From DATFDN01 sp963830565 (GTDB taxonomy: Bacteria; Pseudomonadota; Alphaproteobacteria; Acetobacterales; Acetobacteraceae): a stretch of DNA of 64,000 nucleotides. Below are positions 36,901 to 44,919 of the stretch, in pieces; position 1 is the stretch's first letter; every line of letters begins with the position of its first letter. The translations under genes and the position numbers were made by a program. The stretch is taken from positions 75,687 to 139,686 of the forward strand of contig CAWHMO010000011.1 in NCBI GenBank assembly GCA_963830565.1, read 5' to 3'. The notes below the pieces were generated by a model that saw only the letters and a program-made list of their open reading frames with translations, searched no databases and had not been told where the DNA came from.

Positions 36901-37155
36901 GCACGGTTGCGGTTCCGGCCTATCCTGATGACCTCCTTCGCCTTCATCCTGGGCGTGGTCCCGCTGCTGACCGCGACCGGCGCCGGGGCGTCCGCGCGTG
37001 CCTCGCTCGGATTGAGCGTGTTCAGCGGCATGATCGCCTCGACCTGCCTCGCCGTGCTGTTCGCGCCGTCCCTGTTCGTCGTGCTGCAAGGCATCGAGGA
37101 GCGGTTCAAGGCAATGAAGAAGCCAGTCGCCGTTCACGGCGCGCCAGGCGAATAG
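33991..37155 (+). CDS. RND multidrug efflux permease (HAE1 type)
   Basis: 1,054-residue inner-membrane proton/drug antiporter of the AcrB/MexF type. N-terminus MISRFFIDRPVLANVLA, porter domains, TM4 region with VDDAIVVVESA (the Asp pair of the proton relay), the AxAAAL.S family stretch near 470, and a second half repeating the pattern (PTAFIPIEDQGYVVVSVQLPDGASLERT; GQYESWIAPLSVILSVPLALAGP; LLIALAAKNAILIVG with the conserved Lys). Length and topology are complete. Start ATG 33991. The DUF4410-like lipoprotein follows 14 bp later. Confidence 0.96.
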   Translation: MISRFFIDRPVLANVLAALMVLLGLVAMLFLPVAQYPNVVPPTVQVTTRYPGASAETVMNTVALPIEQQVNGVEHMLYMQSTSASDGTYSLIVTFAIGTDLNIAQVLVQNRVSGAMASLPQPVQAQGVTVQRKSTAILQIATLTSPDHRYDSLFLSNYATINLVNEISRVPGVGNVNVFGVGQYSMRIWLDPQKLYARGLTAQDVVGVIQQQSQVVTAGQIGTPPAPAGQDFQYTVNVAGRLAEPEQFGDIVVKADSSGGGRITRVKDVARVELGAQTYSQDFKLNGQPAAGLAIFQSPEANALDVATRVRAKLAALSRGFPQGLTYAIPFDTTGFVKTSINEVYKTLIEAAVLVLLVILVFLQDWRATLVPATTVPVTILGAFVAIAALGFTVNIATLFAIVLAIGIVVDDAIVVVESAALHMERGLSAHDAAIAAMRDLFAPIVGITLVLMSVFIPAAFLPGLTGQMYAQFALVIAAAALISAINAATLKPTQCALWLRPPVPPDRRNPFSRGFNRAYGGLEHAYAGLIGRMTRHSRLMTLLALLIGAASVWGLLRLPTAFIPIEDQGYVVVSVQLPDGASLERTQRALDEVSRVARGTPGIDQVIEIAGISVLDNNASLANSGAAYVMLKDWGERGKAKGQDLRSIYEHLQGALDNLPDALAQVIVPPPIQGIGNASGFTMEVELRDGSFDYAKLQRLSHAIVAAAGSQSELQHVFTPFRADTPQLEVVVDRVKAEAMNVSVGDVFAALSANIGASYVNQFNKFGRTFQVYVQDDSRFRLRPDDIAKLNVRSQTGAMVPLGTLAQVRPTVGPALISLYNLYPAATVIGAPATGYSSGQAIALMEQIAARTLPPGSGYEWTAMSYQEKAVGGQIVYVFGLGLLLVYLCLAGQYESWIAPLSVILSVPLALAGPVIALTSLGVANNLYTQIGLVLLIALAAKNAILIVGVARERRLMEGEPIARAATEAARLRFRPILMTSFAFILGVVPLLTATGAGASARASLGLSVFSGMIASTCLAVLFAPSLFVVLQGIEERFKAMKKPVAVHGAPGE

Positions 37156-37169
37156 GAGGGAACGCCGCG

Positions 37170-37904
37170 ATGAAACGCATGCGCTTGGCTTTGGCGACAC
37201 TGACGCTCGCTGTCGTCGCAGCTTGCTCGCCCGCGCGAGTACAGACGACGGAGGGCTACGCTGGGCCGCCTCTGCCTCGCCCCGATCGGGTGATCGTCTA
37301 CGATTTCGCCATTGCCCCGGAGCAGGTCCGCCTCGATCAGGGTGTCGGTGCGCGGCTCAAGCGGGCGGTCGGGAACCAGCCGATTTCCGCCCAGGAGGTG
37401 CAAGCGGCCGGGGAGACCCAGGCGGCGCTGACCGACGCGCTCATCACCGAGCTGACGTCGTACGGCTTGCCCGCCGTGCGCGCCTCCGCCGGGGAGACGC
37501 CGTCGGCCGGCACGAGCCTTCTCGTCCAAGGACAGATCGTCGGGATCGACGAAGGCAACCGTGCGCGGCGGGTGGTGATCGGTCTCGGCGCCGGCAAGAG
37601 CAGCGTCAGCGCCGACGCGCAACTGTATTACGTCGCTTATCCCGCCCCGCCGCAGTTCATTAGCGCCTTCCAGGGCAATTCCAACAGCGGCCGTGCCCCC
37701 GGCGTCGCCGGCACCATGGGCCTGGGAGCGGTCGGGGGCCGGTTGGCGACGTCCGCCGCGGTGGGCGGCGCCATGCACGGCAGGTCGGAGATGCGACGCA
37801 CCGGGGATAGCGCCAACGCAACGCGACTGGCCGATGCACTGGGCAAGCAGATCGGCCGCTTCGCGGTGGCCCAGGACTGGATAGCGTCAAATGCCGTCAA
37901 GTGA
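37170..37904 (+). CDS. DUF4410-like lipoprotein
   Basis: 244-residue exported lipoprotein. Lipobox VVAACS with Cys at about residue 19; the mature part has a DRVIVYDFAIAPEQV strand, a long charged middle, and a Gly/Ala-rich stretch (VAGTMGLGAVGGRLATSAAVGGAMHG) that may form a membrane-lying or pore-like hairpin. Family assignment by overall resemblance to the DUF4410 pattern, in which a beta-sheet domain carries a Gly-rich loop. Role unknown; position after an RND pump suggests an envelope function. The stop is shared with the GTGA start of the next gene. Confidence 0.72.
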   Translation: MKRMRLALATLTLAVVAACSPARVQTTEGYAGPPLPRPDRVIVYDFAIAPEQVRLDQGVGARLKRAVGNQPISAQEVQAAGETQAALTDALITELTSYGLPAVRASAGETPSAGTSLLVQGQIVGIDEGNRARRVVIGLGAGKSSVSADAQLYYVAYPAPPQFISAFQGNSNSGRAPGVAGTMGLGAVGGRLATSAAVGGAMHGRSEMRRTGDSANATRLADALGKQIGRFAVAQDWIASNAVK

Positions 37905-38599
37905 GACGGCAGGTGAGTTTGCCGGGCAGGTCCCAGGGCCAGCTGGACAGCCTGCGCGAAACCAGCTTGACCGTTCTGCTGACGCTGCAAGGCTTGCTGA
38001 TCTTCGTTGCCGAGCCCCTGGCCTCCTTGCACGTGCGCCTGACCGCGATCACGACCGTTCTGCTGGCGATCGGGTTTCTGGTCGCCGCGGTGGCGGCCTC
38101 ACGCAGCAGGACGGCGGCGGCGCTGATTCTCGTCTGCGCCGCTGTCGCGCTGGTCGGGGCGGCCACACGACGCACGCATCCTTCGGCGCTGACCGATCTG
38201 CTCGGGCATGGCGCAGCCCTGATCGCCTTGATCGCGCTCTCCGCCGTGGTGGGACGCGCGGTGTTCGCCCCCGGAGAGATCACCTATCACCGCATCCAGG
38301 GGGCGATCGTCCTCTATTTGAACTTCGCCTTGATGTTCACCGCCGCCTACCGACTGCTCGCCGAGCTGGTGCCGGACGCATTCAAGAATTTGTCACCCTC
38401 GGACAATGACATGGGCGCAGTTGGCACGATGCTGTACTTTAGTTTCACTACGCTGACATCAACCGGGTATGGTGATATTCTTCCGGTCCATCCGTTCGCG
38501 CGCAGCCTAGCGAATTTTGAATCAATCATCGGACAGCTTTTTCCAGCCACTCTGCTTGCTCGAATCGTGACGCTGCACCTCGAAGCGCATCGGCGCTGA
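37901..38599 (+). CDS. Potassium-channel-family membrane protein
   Basis: 232 residues with several membrane spans: helices at about residues 22-42, 48-65, 70-90, 100-120, then an outer half ending with the pore loop TSTGYGDILPV around 180-190. The sequence GYGD is the potassium selectivity filter, and a helix follows. There is no cytoplasmic regulatory domain beyond 230. GTG 37901 overlaps the previous stop (GTGA). It is co-oriented with the RND operon and may be the last translationally coupled member. Confidence 0.85.
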   Translation: MRRQVSLPGRSQGQLDSLRETSLTVLLTLQGLLIFVAEPLASLHVRLTAITTVLLAIGFLVAAVAASRSRTAAALILVCAAVALVGAATRRTHPSALTDLLGHGAALIALIALSAVVGRAVFAPGEITYHRIQGAIVLYLNFALMFTAAYRLLAELVPDAFKNLSPSDNDMGAVGTMLYFSFTTLTSTGYGDILPVHPFARSLANFESIIGQLFPATLLARIVTLHLEAHRR

Positions 38600-38630
38600 G
38601 ACTAACATGCCAAGTTTCAGGAAAAACGAC

Positions 38631-41054
38631 ATGCGGGCGACCTGGCTTACAGAGGCTTACGGAGTGTTGCTGGCTTTTGCGCTCGCGCTCGGCGTGTCGG
38701 GTCCGGCTGTCGCGGCGGCCCCGGCCCCGGCAGCGCCCGCCTGGCCCAACCACATGACGGTGGATGGAGCGAGCGTCACGGTCTATCAGCCGCAAGCGAT
38801 CAGCTGGCCCGACCACAAGACGCTGACCGCCCGCGCGGCCGTGGCGATCACCCCGCCAGGCCAGAAGACGCCGATCCTCGGCACCGTCGACGTGTCCCTC
38901 GACACCCAGACCGATCTCGCGACCCGAACCGTGATCGTTTCCGATGCGAAGCTGGACGCCTCGCACTTCCCCACCCTGGACACCGGGAAGGCCGCGCAGC
39001 TTGAGGAGAGGATCAAGGCGGCGCTGCCAAATCTGCATACGAAACCCGTTCCCCTGGATGCGGTGCTGCTCAGCCTCAAGGAAAAGCCGGAGGCAAAGTC
39101 GGTCGCGGTGGACAACGCCCCGCCGGTGATCTTCCACAGCGAACGGCCGGCGAGCCTGGTCGTGTTCGATGGCGAGCCCGTGCTCGCACCGGCCGGGCAT
39201 TCCGGGCTGTCCTTCGCGGTGAACACCAACTGGGGCGTGTTCAGCGACGGCAAGGATTGGTACCTGCTCAATAACGGGATTTGGTTTGCCGCCCCGGCCG
39301 CCACCGGCCCCTATTCACCGACCGCCAAGCTGCCGCCGGCGTTCAACGCCATCCCGAGCGATGCGAATTTCGCCGACGTGCGCAGCCACATTCCGCCACA
39401 CGCCGCCAACCCCGCGGACGCGCCGACGATCTTCGTCAGCACCAAGCCGGCCGAGATCATCGTGACCGTCGGCCCGCCGCAACTCGCGCCGGTGGCGGGC
39501 ACCGCCCTGCAGGTGGTCAGGAATACCGCCAGCACCTTGTTCTTCGACCCGGCGCAGAAGCGATTCTACTACCTGATCTCCGGCCGATGGTTCGCCGCGC
39601 CAGGCCTCGACGGCCCCTGGGTCTTCGCCACCGACGATCTGCCGCCGGACTTCGCGCTGATCCAGCCGGACGGGCCAAGCGGGCAGGTACTCGCCTCGGT
39701 TCCGAACACCGCACAGGCGCAGGAGGCCGTGTTGCAGGCACAGGTCCCGCAGCAGGCGACACTGCAGCGCAACCGCGCCAAGCCGAGCGTCGTCTATGTA
39801 GGAGCGCCGCAGTTCAAGCCTGTTCCCGGCACACCGATCCAGTACGCGACGAACACCATCAACGATGTGCTGGAGGTGAACGGCAAGTTTTACGCCTGCT
39901 ACCAGGGTGCCTGGTTCGTCGCCGCCTCGCCGACCGGGCCATGGGTGCTGGCCGACAGCATACCGCCGGTGATCTACACGATCCCGCCCAGCTTCCCGCT
40001 CTACAACGTCACCTACGTCACGGTCCGCGCGTCGGCGCCCGCCACCGTCACCTATGCCTACACCGCCGGATACATGATGGCCTATCCCACGGCGGGCGTG
40101 GTGGTCTACGGCACTGGCTACTACTATCCGCCGGTGGTGGTTCCGGGACCGGTGCCGGCCTACCTGCCCTACCCCTACTCCTATGCGGGTAACGTCTCCT
40201 ACAACTCGGCGACCGGGGTCTGGACGCGCGGCGGCACCGTGTACGGTCCATATGGCGGCACGGCAACCGGGGGCAGCTACTACAACTCGACCACCGGCGC
40301 ATGGGCGCGCGGCGGCGCGGTCTATGGGCCCAATGGCGGCGCCGGCGCCTGGTCGGCTTACAACCCCTCCACCGGGAGCTATGCGCGCGGCAGCGCCTCC
40401 TGGAACGCGAACGGCGGCAGCGCGAACGGAAGCTTCTACAACGCCCGCACCGGCGTCTCCGGCTCCACCAACCAGAACTACAACGCGTACCAACGCTGGG
40501 GCTCCAGCGTCGCCACCGGCCCGAATCAGACCGTGCACACCCAGAGCGCCAGTAACGCCCAGGGCTCCGTAGGCGGGTTCCGCTCGACCAGCGGCGCGCA
40601 AGGTGCTGGCTATACCGGCGTGAACGGCAACCACGGCGGCGCGGTCAGAACCGCCAATGGCGACGTGTATGCCGGACGGGACGGCAACGCCTACCAGCAC
40701 ACATCGAGCGGCTGGTCGAAATGGGGCAACGGCGGGTGGCAGCCGGTGCAGTCGCCGGCCTCATCGAGCGGCGGCCAGCGAACGCAGAGCGCTGCGCGCG
40801 CGCCTTCCACGCAGACGCAAGCCGCGACGCTCGGCGGCAGTCAAGGCGCGCAGAGCCGCTACCAGAATCGCGGTGCATCCACAGGCGCCGGCGGCAGCTA
40901 CGCCGGACACCTGGACAGTGCCAGCTATCAGCAGCTTGAGCAGGACCGACAGGCGAGGACGACGGGCGCGCAGCGGCAGTTCGGCGCCCAGCGTCAGGCA
41001 GGAGCCGGTGGCGGTGGTCGCAGTTTCGGCGGCGGCGGGCGATTCAGGCGATGA
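38631..41054 (+). CDS. Large secreted protein with three tandem modules and Gly/Tyr repeats
   Basis: 807 residues from ATG 38631, with AGGAAAAAC upstream; ATG 38607 is the longer alternative. Signal peptide ends near AVAAAP. Three tandem modules of about 85-95 residues follow (about 175-265, 280-385, 390-470), each with a P..V..GPP.L.P..GT/..NT strand pair, a G.WF.A..GPW turn (ISGRWFAAPGLDGPWV; YQGAWFVAASPTGPWV) and IPP end. Then a Pro/Tyr segment, repeats of 20-22 residues (VSYNSATGVWTRGGTVYGP; YYNSTTGAWARGGAVYGP), and a Gly/Arg-rich tail SFGGGGRFRR. Likely envelope-bound or extracellular. No enzyme motif seen; function unknown. Confidence 0.78.
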   Translation: MRATWLTEAYGVLLAFALALGVSGPAVAAAPAPAAPAWPNHMTVDGASVTVYQPQAISWPDHKTLTARAAVAITPPGQKTPILGTVDVSLDTQTDLATRTVIVSDAKLDASHFPTLDTGKAAQLEERIKAALPNLHTKPVPLDAVLLSLKEKPEAKSVAVDNAPPVIFHSERPASLVVFDGEPVLAPAGHSGLSFAVNTNWGVFSDGKDWYLLNNGIWFAAPAATGPYSPTAKLPPAFNAIPSDANFADVRSHIPPHAANPADAPTIFVSTKPAEIIVTVGPPQLAPVAGTALQVVRNTASTLFFDPAQKRFYYLISGRWFAAPGLDGPWVFATDDLPPDFALIQPDGPSGQVLASVPNTAQAQEAVLQAQVPQQATLQRNRAKPSVVYVGAPQFKPVPGTPIQYATNTINDVLEVNGKFYACYQGAWFVAASPTGPWVLADSIPPVIYTIPPSFPLYNVTYVTVRASAPATVTYAYTAGYMMAYPTAGVVVYGTGYYYPPVVVPGPVPAYLPYPYSYAGNVSYNSATGVWTRGGTVYGPYGGTATGGSYYNSTTGAWARGGAVYGPNGGAGAWSAYNPSTGSYARGSASWNANGGSANGSFYNARTGVSGSTNQNYNAYQRWGSSVATGPNQTVHTQSASNAQGSVGGFRSTSGAQGAGYTGVNGNHGGAVRTANGDVYAGRDGNAYQHTSSGWSKWGNGGWQPVQSPASSSGGQRTQSAARAPSTQTQAATLGGSQGAQSRYQNRGASTGAGGSYAGHLDSASYQQLEQDRQARTTGAQRQFGAQRQAGAGGGGRSFGGGGRFRR

Positions 41055-41074
41055 GTTAAAGCGTGCAACAGTCC

Positions 41075-41080
41075 AGGAGG
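41075..41080 (+). promoter_or_regulatory. Ribosome-binding site of Cys-rich protein
   Basis: AGGAGG, 5 nt before ATG 41086; confirms that start over an earlier in-frame stretch read from the previous gene. Confidence 0.7.
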
Positions 41081-41085
41081 CTTTA

Positions 41086-41541
41086 ATGAAAGTATCGTTC
41101 TTCGTATCCGCAGCACTTGCCGCCACCGCGCTCGCCGGCGTGGCCTCAGCCCAGCAGCCCAGCCAGGCGCAGCTCAACGCCATCCGGCAGTCCTGCCGCG
41201 CCGACTACCAGGCGCACTGCGCCACCGTCCCGACTGGCGGGCAGGCGGCGCTGCAGTGCCTGCAACAGAACGCCGCCAGCCTGTCGCCGCCCTGCCAGCA
41301 ATCCCTCGCCGCGATCGGCGGCGGCGGCGGCACTCCGCCGCGGGCAGCGATGGCGGCACCCGCCCCGTCGACGCGCCAGGAAGCGGCCGTGCTGCGCCAG
41401 TCCTGTGCAATGGACTACCGCACACTCTGCCGCGGCATTCGCCCCGGCGGCGGCCGTGCCCTCGCCTGCCTGAAGGACAACAGTGCTTCGCTATCCCCGA
41501 GGTGCCAGAATGCCCTGATGGCCGCGCGATCCGCACGGTAG
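41086..41541 (+). CDS. Exported Cys-rich-repeat protein (GLG1-like)
   Basis: 151 residues; signal peptide MKVSFFVSAALAATALAGVASAQ. Two copies of a Cys-rich repeat with the pattern IRQSCRADYQAHCATVP...ALQCLQQNAASLSPPCQ and LRQSCAMDYRTLCRGIR...ALACLKDNSASLSPRCQ. The two repeats align well, implying internal duplication, and each supplies four Cys for disulphides. The Pfam Cys-rich GLG1 repeat fits. Probably a small periplasmic protein; role unknown. Confidence 0.86.
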   Translation: MKVSFFVSAALAATALAGVASAQQPSQAQLNAIRQSCRADYQAHCATVPTGGQAALQCLQQNAASLSPPCQQSLAAIGGGGGTPPRAAMAAPAPSTRQEAAVLRQSCAMDYRTLCRGIRPGGGRALACLKDNSASLSPRCQNALMAARSAR

Positions 41542-41606
41542 GTGCTGCGGACCGGGCGGATTCAGCCGTACCCGGATAGCCCGACGGGTGCTCGGGGAGG
41601 GCTTCG

Positions 41607-41849
41607 ATGGCCGGACAGGAGCTTGTCAGCGATGCGAGAAATGCGCAGGCGCTTGAGATGCAACAGGCGCTCTTTAGTCAGATCATTCCGGATAAATTGC
41701 GGGCGCCGCTCCCGCCGCTCTTGAGGGAACCGCAGGCGCTCACTCGCAAGACCTATCTGGTCTATAACCAGTTCCTGCGGAACTACACGCAATCGCAGGA
41801 CGCGGAAACGCCACTTCCGAGCCTAATAGGGTTCGGCAAGGAGTTCTGA
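41607..41849 (+). CDS. Hypothetical 80-residue protein
   Basis: ATG 41607 with GGGAGGG upstream. Reads MAGQELVSDARNAQALEMQQ, then a Leu/Arg/Pro-rich middle and a tail ending GFGKEF; lower GC than neighbours. It overlaps the convergent unknown gene by about 110 bp, so one of the two ends is suspect. No family recognised. Confidence 0.4.
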   Translation: MAGQELVSDARNAQALEMQQALFSQIIPDKLRAPLPPLLREPQALTRKTYLVYNQFLRNYTQSQDAETPLPSLIGFGKEF

Positions 41850-43059
41850 ACAGGCCAAGAGCATGCTCCGGGCCGGCGAGGATTTCGGCCAGGCGCAACC
41901 GATCGACCTGCGTGAGCGCGACACTGTCCGGCATCGAGAACACTTGCTCGGCGGCCTGCCGCAGCGCCTGATCGTATGAAGCGGCGGCGCCGAGCTGGCG
42001 CGCTGCCATCTCGAACCGGCGCAGGTCGCGGGCGCTTGCCTCCAGCGTCAGAGCCAGGGGCGCGCCCTCGCCGGGTGAGGGTTGCGTGGGCACGGTCAGC
42101 CAATGCGCCAGCGTGGTCGCGAACCGATCCCGCGACCGCGCATCGAGCGCCCCGCGAACGGCGTCAAGACGCTCGCGCCGCAGCGGTCCGGCGTTCCGCC
42201 CGAGACCGTCGAGCAGGAGCACCGCCCGCTCCACCGCTTCGGCCGCATCCGGCAGCGGCGCGGCGCCGACCTCCGCGCCGACCGCGCTATCCATCTGTCC
42301 GAGTGCCGCGTCAACGGCATGTTGCGCGGGGATCGGTGCCGAGCTTGCGTTGGATTTGCCGAGCGCGGTCAGTGCCAGGAGGATGTCCGCGCTTGCCTGC
42401 GGGAGCTTGGTGAGGAGAACTGCGCCAAGCATCCCGCATGCCCCCGGACCGTCGGGAAGCGCCGCCGCCAGCACATGTTCCAGCTCTGCCGCGGTCGGCG
42501 GCAGCCTTTCCGGATCTCGCTCGCACCACGCCTCGATTTCGCTTGCCACGGCAAGCACTGCCGTGATCGCCGAGCGGATCGGATGGAACAGGGCGGGCGG
42601 CAGCCCGGCGCCGGTCCAGGCGGGGGGAGGCGGGCTGTCCGCAGCCAGCCGCAGGACCTCGGAGGCCGGCTTCCACAACATCTCGCCGATCCGCGCGACC
42701 GCGGGTGGGTTGCCGTCGGGTGTCCCCGCGATCGCCGCCTCGAGGGTACTCATCCTGAAACCGAGGCCGGCGCGCACGATCTGCTCGATCGGCTCAAGGG
42801 CGGTGCGCGGCAGGGTTGATGTCCGCTCCTGCCACGAGACGGCGGCCACAATCACCGGATCGAGCGGCGTGAAGAGCACGCGGCCGAAGCGGAGCCTGCG
42901 TGCGGGCCGCAAGCGCAGTAGGCGCGCCCGCAGGGGCGCGATCAGCGCGTCGGCCGCGCCGCGCGCCTGCATGGCATCCACAAGCGCGACGATCTGGGCA
43001 ACCTGCTCGTCGCGAGCCGCCGCCAGGGTATTCGCGACCTGCCGTACCGTGTCGGCCAT
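41740..43059 (-). CDS. Hypothetical all-helical protein of unknown operon
   Basis: 439 residues from ATG 43059 (a start at 43098 would overlap the preceding gene). Ala/Leu/Arg-rich, predicted almost wholly helical, no signal peptide, no membrane span and no known catalytic motif; LARRLRFGRVLFTPLDPVIV-like segment near residue 60 is the most distinctive. It is the second gene of an operon, 10 bp after the 383-residue gene. The last ~40 residues look less protein-like, so the C-terminus may be shifted. Function not known. Confidence 0.68.
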   Translation of the reverse strand: MADTVRQVANTLAAARDEQVAQIVALVDAMQARGAADALIAPLRARLLRLRPARRLRFGRVLFTPLDPVIVAAVSWQERTSTLPRTALEPIEQIVRAGLGFRMSTLEAAIAGTPDGNPPAVARIGEMLWKPASEVLRLAADSPPPPAWTGAGLPPALFHPIRSAITAVLAVASEIEAWCERDPERLPPTAAELEHVLAAALPDGPGACGMLGAVLLTKLPQASADILLALTALGKSNASSAPIPAQHAVDAALGQMDSAVGAEVGAAPLPDAAEAVERAVLLLDGLGRNAGPLRRERLDAVRGALDARSRDRFATTLAHWLTVPTQPSPGEGAPLALTLEASARDLRRFEMAARQLGAAASYDQALRQAAEQVFSMPDSVALTQVDRLRLAEILAGPEHALGLFRTPCRTLLGSEVAFPRPAIACSSAGTGYRPDRSCE

Positions 43060-43069
43060 CTCCGCCCGC

Positions 43070-44221
43070 TCAGACCGCCATTGCCCGCAATGCCTCATTG
43101 CGGGTCACTCGTTCGAACAGCAGGCCGGTTCGCCAATCCTCGTTCTGCCGCACGCTCTTGCGGAACCGCCAAGTAACATCGGTGTCGACTTGCGTGCCGA
43201 CCCAATCGGACGTTTCGCGGGGCAGCACGGGGACGAGCAGGGCCATCTCCAGCAGCGCACTCCGCCGGCCGGACTCCCCGCTCGCGTCATGCCAGAGCAG
43301 ACAGATCTGCTCCCATCCGTCCAGCAGCCACTCCGGGCGAGCCATCACGGCGCGCAGGGGGTCGGGCGCCGAGGCCCAATCCCGCAGCAAGCCGGGCATG
43401 GTCTCCACCAGCCCATGCGCATCTGCCAGCGTCCGTTCGGCGCAGCCGACCGTCAGATCGGCGACGACGCCGATCATCTCGGCTTGTGCCGCGCTATCGC
43501 CCACGTGCTCCCTGCTCCAGCCGAGCATATCCGCGCGAAGCCGCGACACGGCTTTGAGCAGCCGCATGACCCGAGGCATTGGCTTCTGGCGCGGGGCGCC
43601 GATCCCAGCAAATGCCTCTGCAAGCTGTTCGAGCGCCTCCGCGACCGCATCTGGGTGACGGCCAATTCTCGGCCCGATGCATGCCACCGCGTGCTGGGCG
43701 CGCTGCTCCAGCTCGGCCGGGCGGAGGCGCTCGACCGACAGACCGCCCAGCTCCGCCGGGTCGACCTGCTCGACCAGCGCGAGGAGCAGAAGAAAGTTCG
43801 CGATCAGCCGGTCCTCGCGATCACCCTTCGCGGCCGTGCCCGCCGCGGCCTGCGCGGTCCGCCCGGCCAGTCCCTCGGCGGCGATCTCGCCCGCGACCTG
43901 CCGCATAGCGGCGGGGGTCACGCTGCGCAACGCGGCGATGCGCTCGCTTAGCAGCGTGTCATGCACGGTTGGCCGGCAGAGCTGGCAGACGCCGGCCCAC
44001 GGCAGGATGTACACACCCCTCCCGCCCGAAGGATTGGGCACGAGGATCTCCAACCCGCCGCGCTCCGCTGGCCGGGCACGGGCACCTTGCAGGGCGGGGG
44101 TGGTGAACGGAACCGCCACGCCGCGCTCCAGGAACGTGGTCGGATGGTACGCCTGCGTCAGCGGCAGATCGGGCGAGGACTGGAGAGAGGCGACCTGATC
44201 GGCGGGCATGGGCCTCATCAT
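43070..44221 (-). CDS. Hypothetical conserved-looking protein
   Basis: 383 residues from ATG 44221 (MMRPMPADQVASLQ). Distinctive N-terminal part: TQAYHPTTFLERGVAVPFTTP, then EILVPNPSGGRGVYILPW and CQLCRPTVHD, followed by a long helical region with DWASAPDPLRAVMARPEWLLDGWEQ and an end of VTWRFRKSVRQNEDW. No family recognised; the strict motif-like N-terminus suggests a real conserved protein. It starts 23 bp after the AlkA-like gene on the same strand and precedes a second unknown gene; function unknown. Confidence 0.72.
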   Translation of the reverse strand: MMRPMPADQVASLQSSPDLPLTQAYHPTTFLERGVAVPFTTPALQGARARPAERGGLEILVPNPSGGRGVYILPWAGVCQLCRPTVHDTLLSERIAALRSVTPAAMRQVAGEIAAEGLAGRTAQAAAGTAAKGDREDRLIANFLLLLALVEQVDPAELGGLSVERLRPAELEQRAQHAVACIGPRIGRHPDAVAEALEQLAEAFAGIGAPRQKPMPRVMRLLKAVSRLRADMLGWSREHVGDSAAQAEMIGVVADLTVGCAERTLADAHGLVETMPGLLRDWASAPDPLRAVMARPEWLLDGWEQICLLWHDASGESGRRSALLEMALLVPVLPRETSDWVGTQVDTDVTWRFRKSVRQNEDWRTGLLFERVTRNEALRAMAV

Positions 44222-44244
44222 GTCCCGACCGGGTGAAGGAAGGA

Positions 44245-44904
44245 TTACGGGCGTGATGCGGCCAGGTCGTCGAGCGCCGGGCGCCGAGTGACGTAGCGCC
44301 AATGGTGCCATAGCAGCCGCGCCGCCAATCCCCGCGCCGGGCGCCACGCCTCGGCGAGTGCCTGGAGCGCCTTGGGGCCTGGCCGAGCGGGCAAGCCCTT
44401 CAGGTCCGCGGCGGCGGCGGCCAGCGCCAGGTCCCCCGAGGGGAAGACGTCGCTCCGACCCAAAGCAAAAAGCAGGTAGACCTCCGCGCTCCAGCGGCCC
44501 ATGCCGCGCACCGAAGCGATCGCGGCGACGGCGTCCTCGTCGGCCATTGCCTCCAGCGCCCGTGCCGTGAGCCGGCCCTCGGCGAAGGCGGCGGCGAGGG
44601 CGCGCGCGTGGGCAGCCTTGGGGCGCGACAGCCCGGCCGCGCGCAACGCCTCCTCCCTCAGGTCGAGCAGTCCGGACGGCTCCAGGGCGCCGGGCAGGAG
44701 GGCCACCCGCCCCCAGATCGCCGCCGCCGCCTGGTTGCTGATCTGCTGGGCGACAATCGCTTGCAGAAGCCCTGGGAACCCTGGCGCGCGGACTCGCCAC
44801 GGCAGCGGGCCGGCGCGCAACTCGATGCCGGCCAGATCCGGGTCGCGCGCGACCAGCACATCGAGCGCCGCGCGCGCCGTGGGCGGGGGATGCGGGAAAT
44901 CCAC
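44245..44904 (-). CDS. DNA-3-methyladenine glycosylase II-like (AlkA family)
   Basis: 219-residue base-excision glycosylase of the helix-hairpin-helix family; removes alkylated purines. HhH and catalytic part: IASVRGMGRWSAEVYLLFALG, with the catalytic Asp in SGDLAL. The N-terminal recognition region (PWRVRAPGFPGLLQAIVAQQISNQAAAAIWGR) is present. ATG 44904. It is the first gene of an apparent operon with the two unknown proteins, which may therefore have a DNA-related role, but this is only context. Confidence 0.85.
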   Translation of the reverse strand: MDFPHPPPTARAALDVLVARDPDLAGIELRAGPLPWRVRAPGFPGLLQAIVAQQISNQAAAAIWGRVALLPGALEPSGLLDLREEALRAAGLSRPKAAHARALAAAFAEGRLTARALEAMADEDAVAAIASVRGMGRWSAEVYLLFALGRSDVFPSGDLALAAAAADLKGLPARPGPKALQALAEAWRPARGLAARLLWHHWRYVTRRPALDDLAASRP

Positions 44905-44919
44905 ACCCCCTTTAGCCGA

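Noticed and set aside
42086..43951. Plus-strand frame of about 620 codons opposite the unknown operon
   Set aside because: Ser/Arg/Ala-rich shadow composition without ribosome site; the minus-strand proteins have a coherent helical pattern and stop/start spacing.
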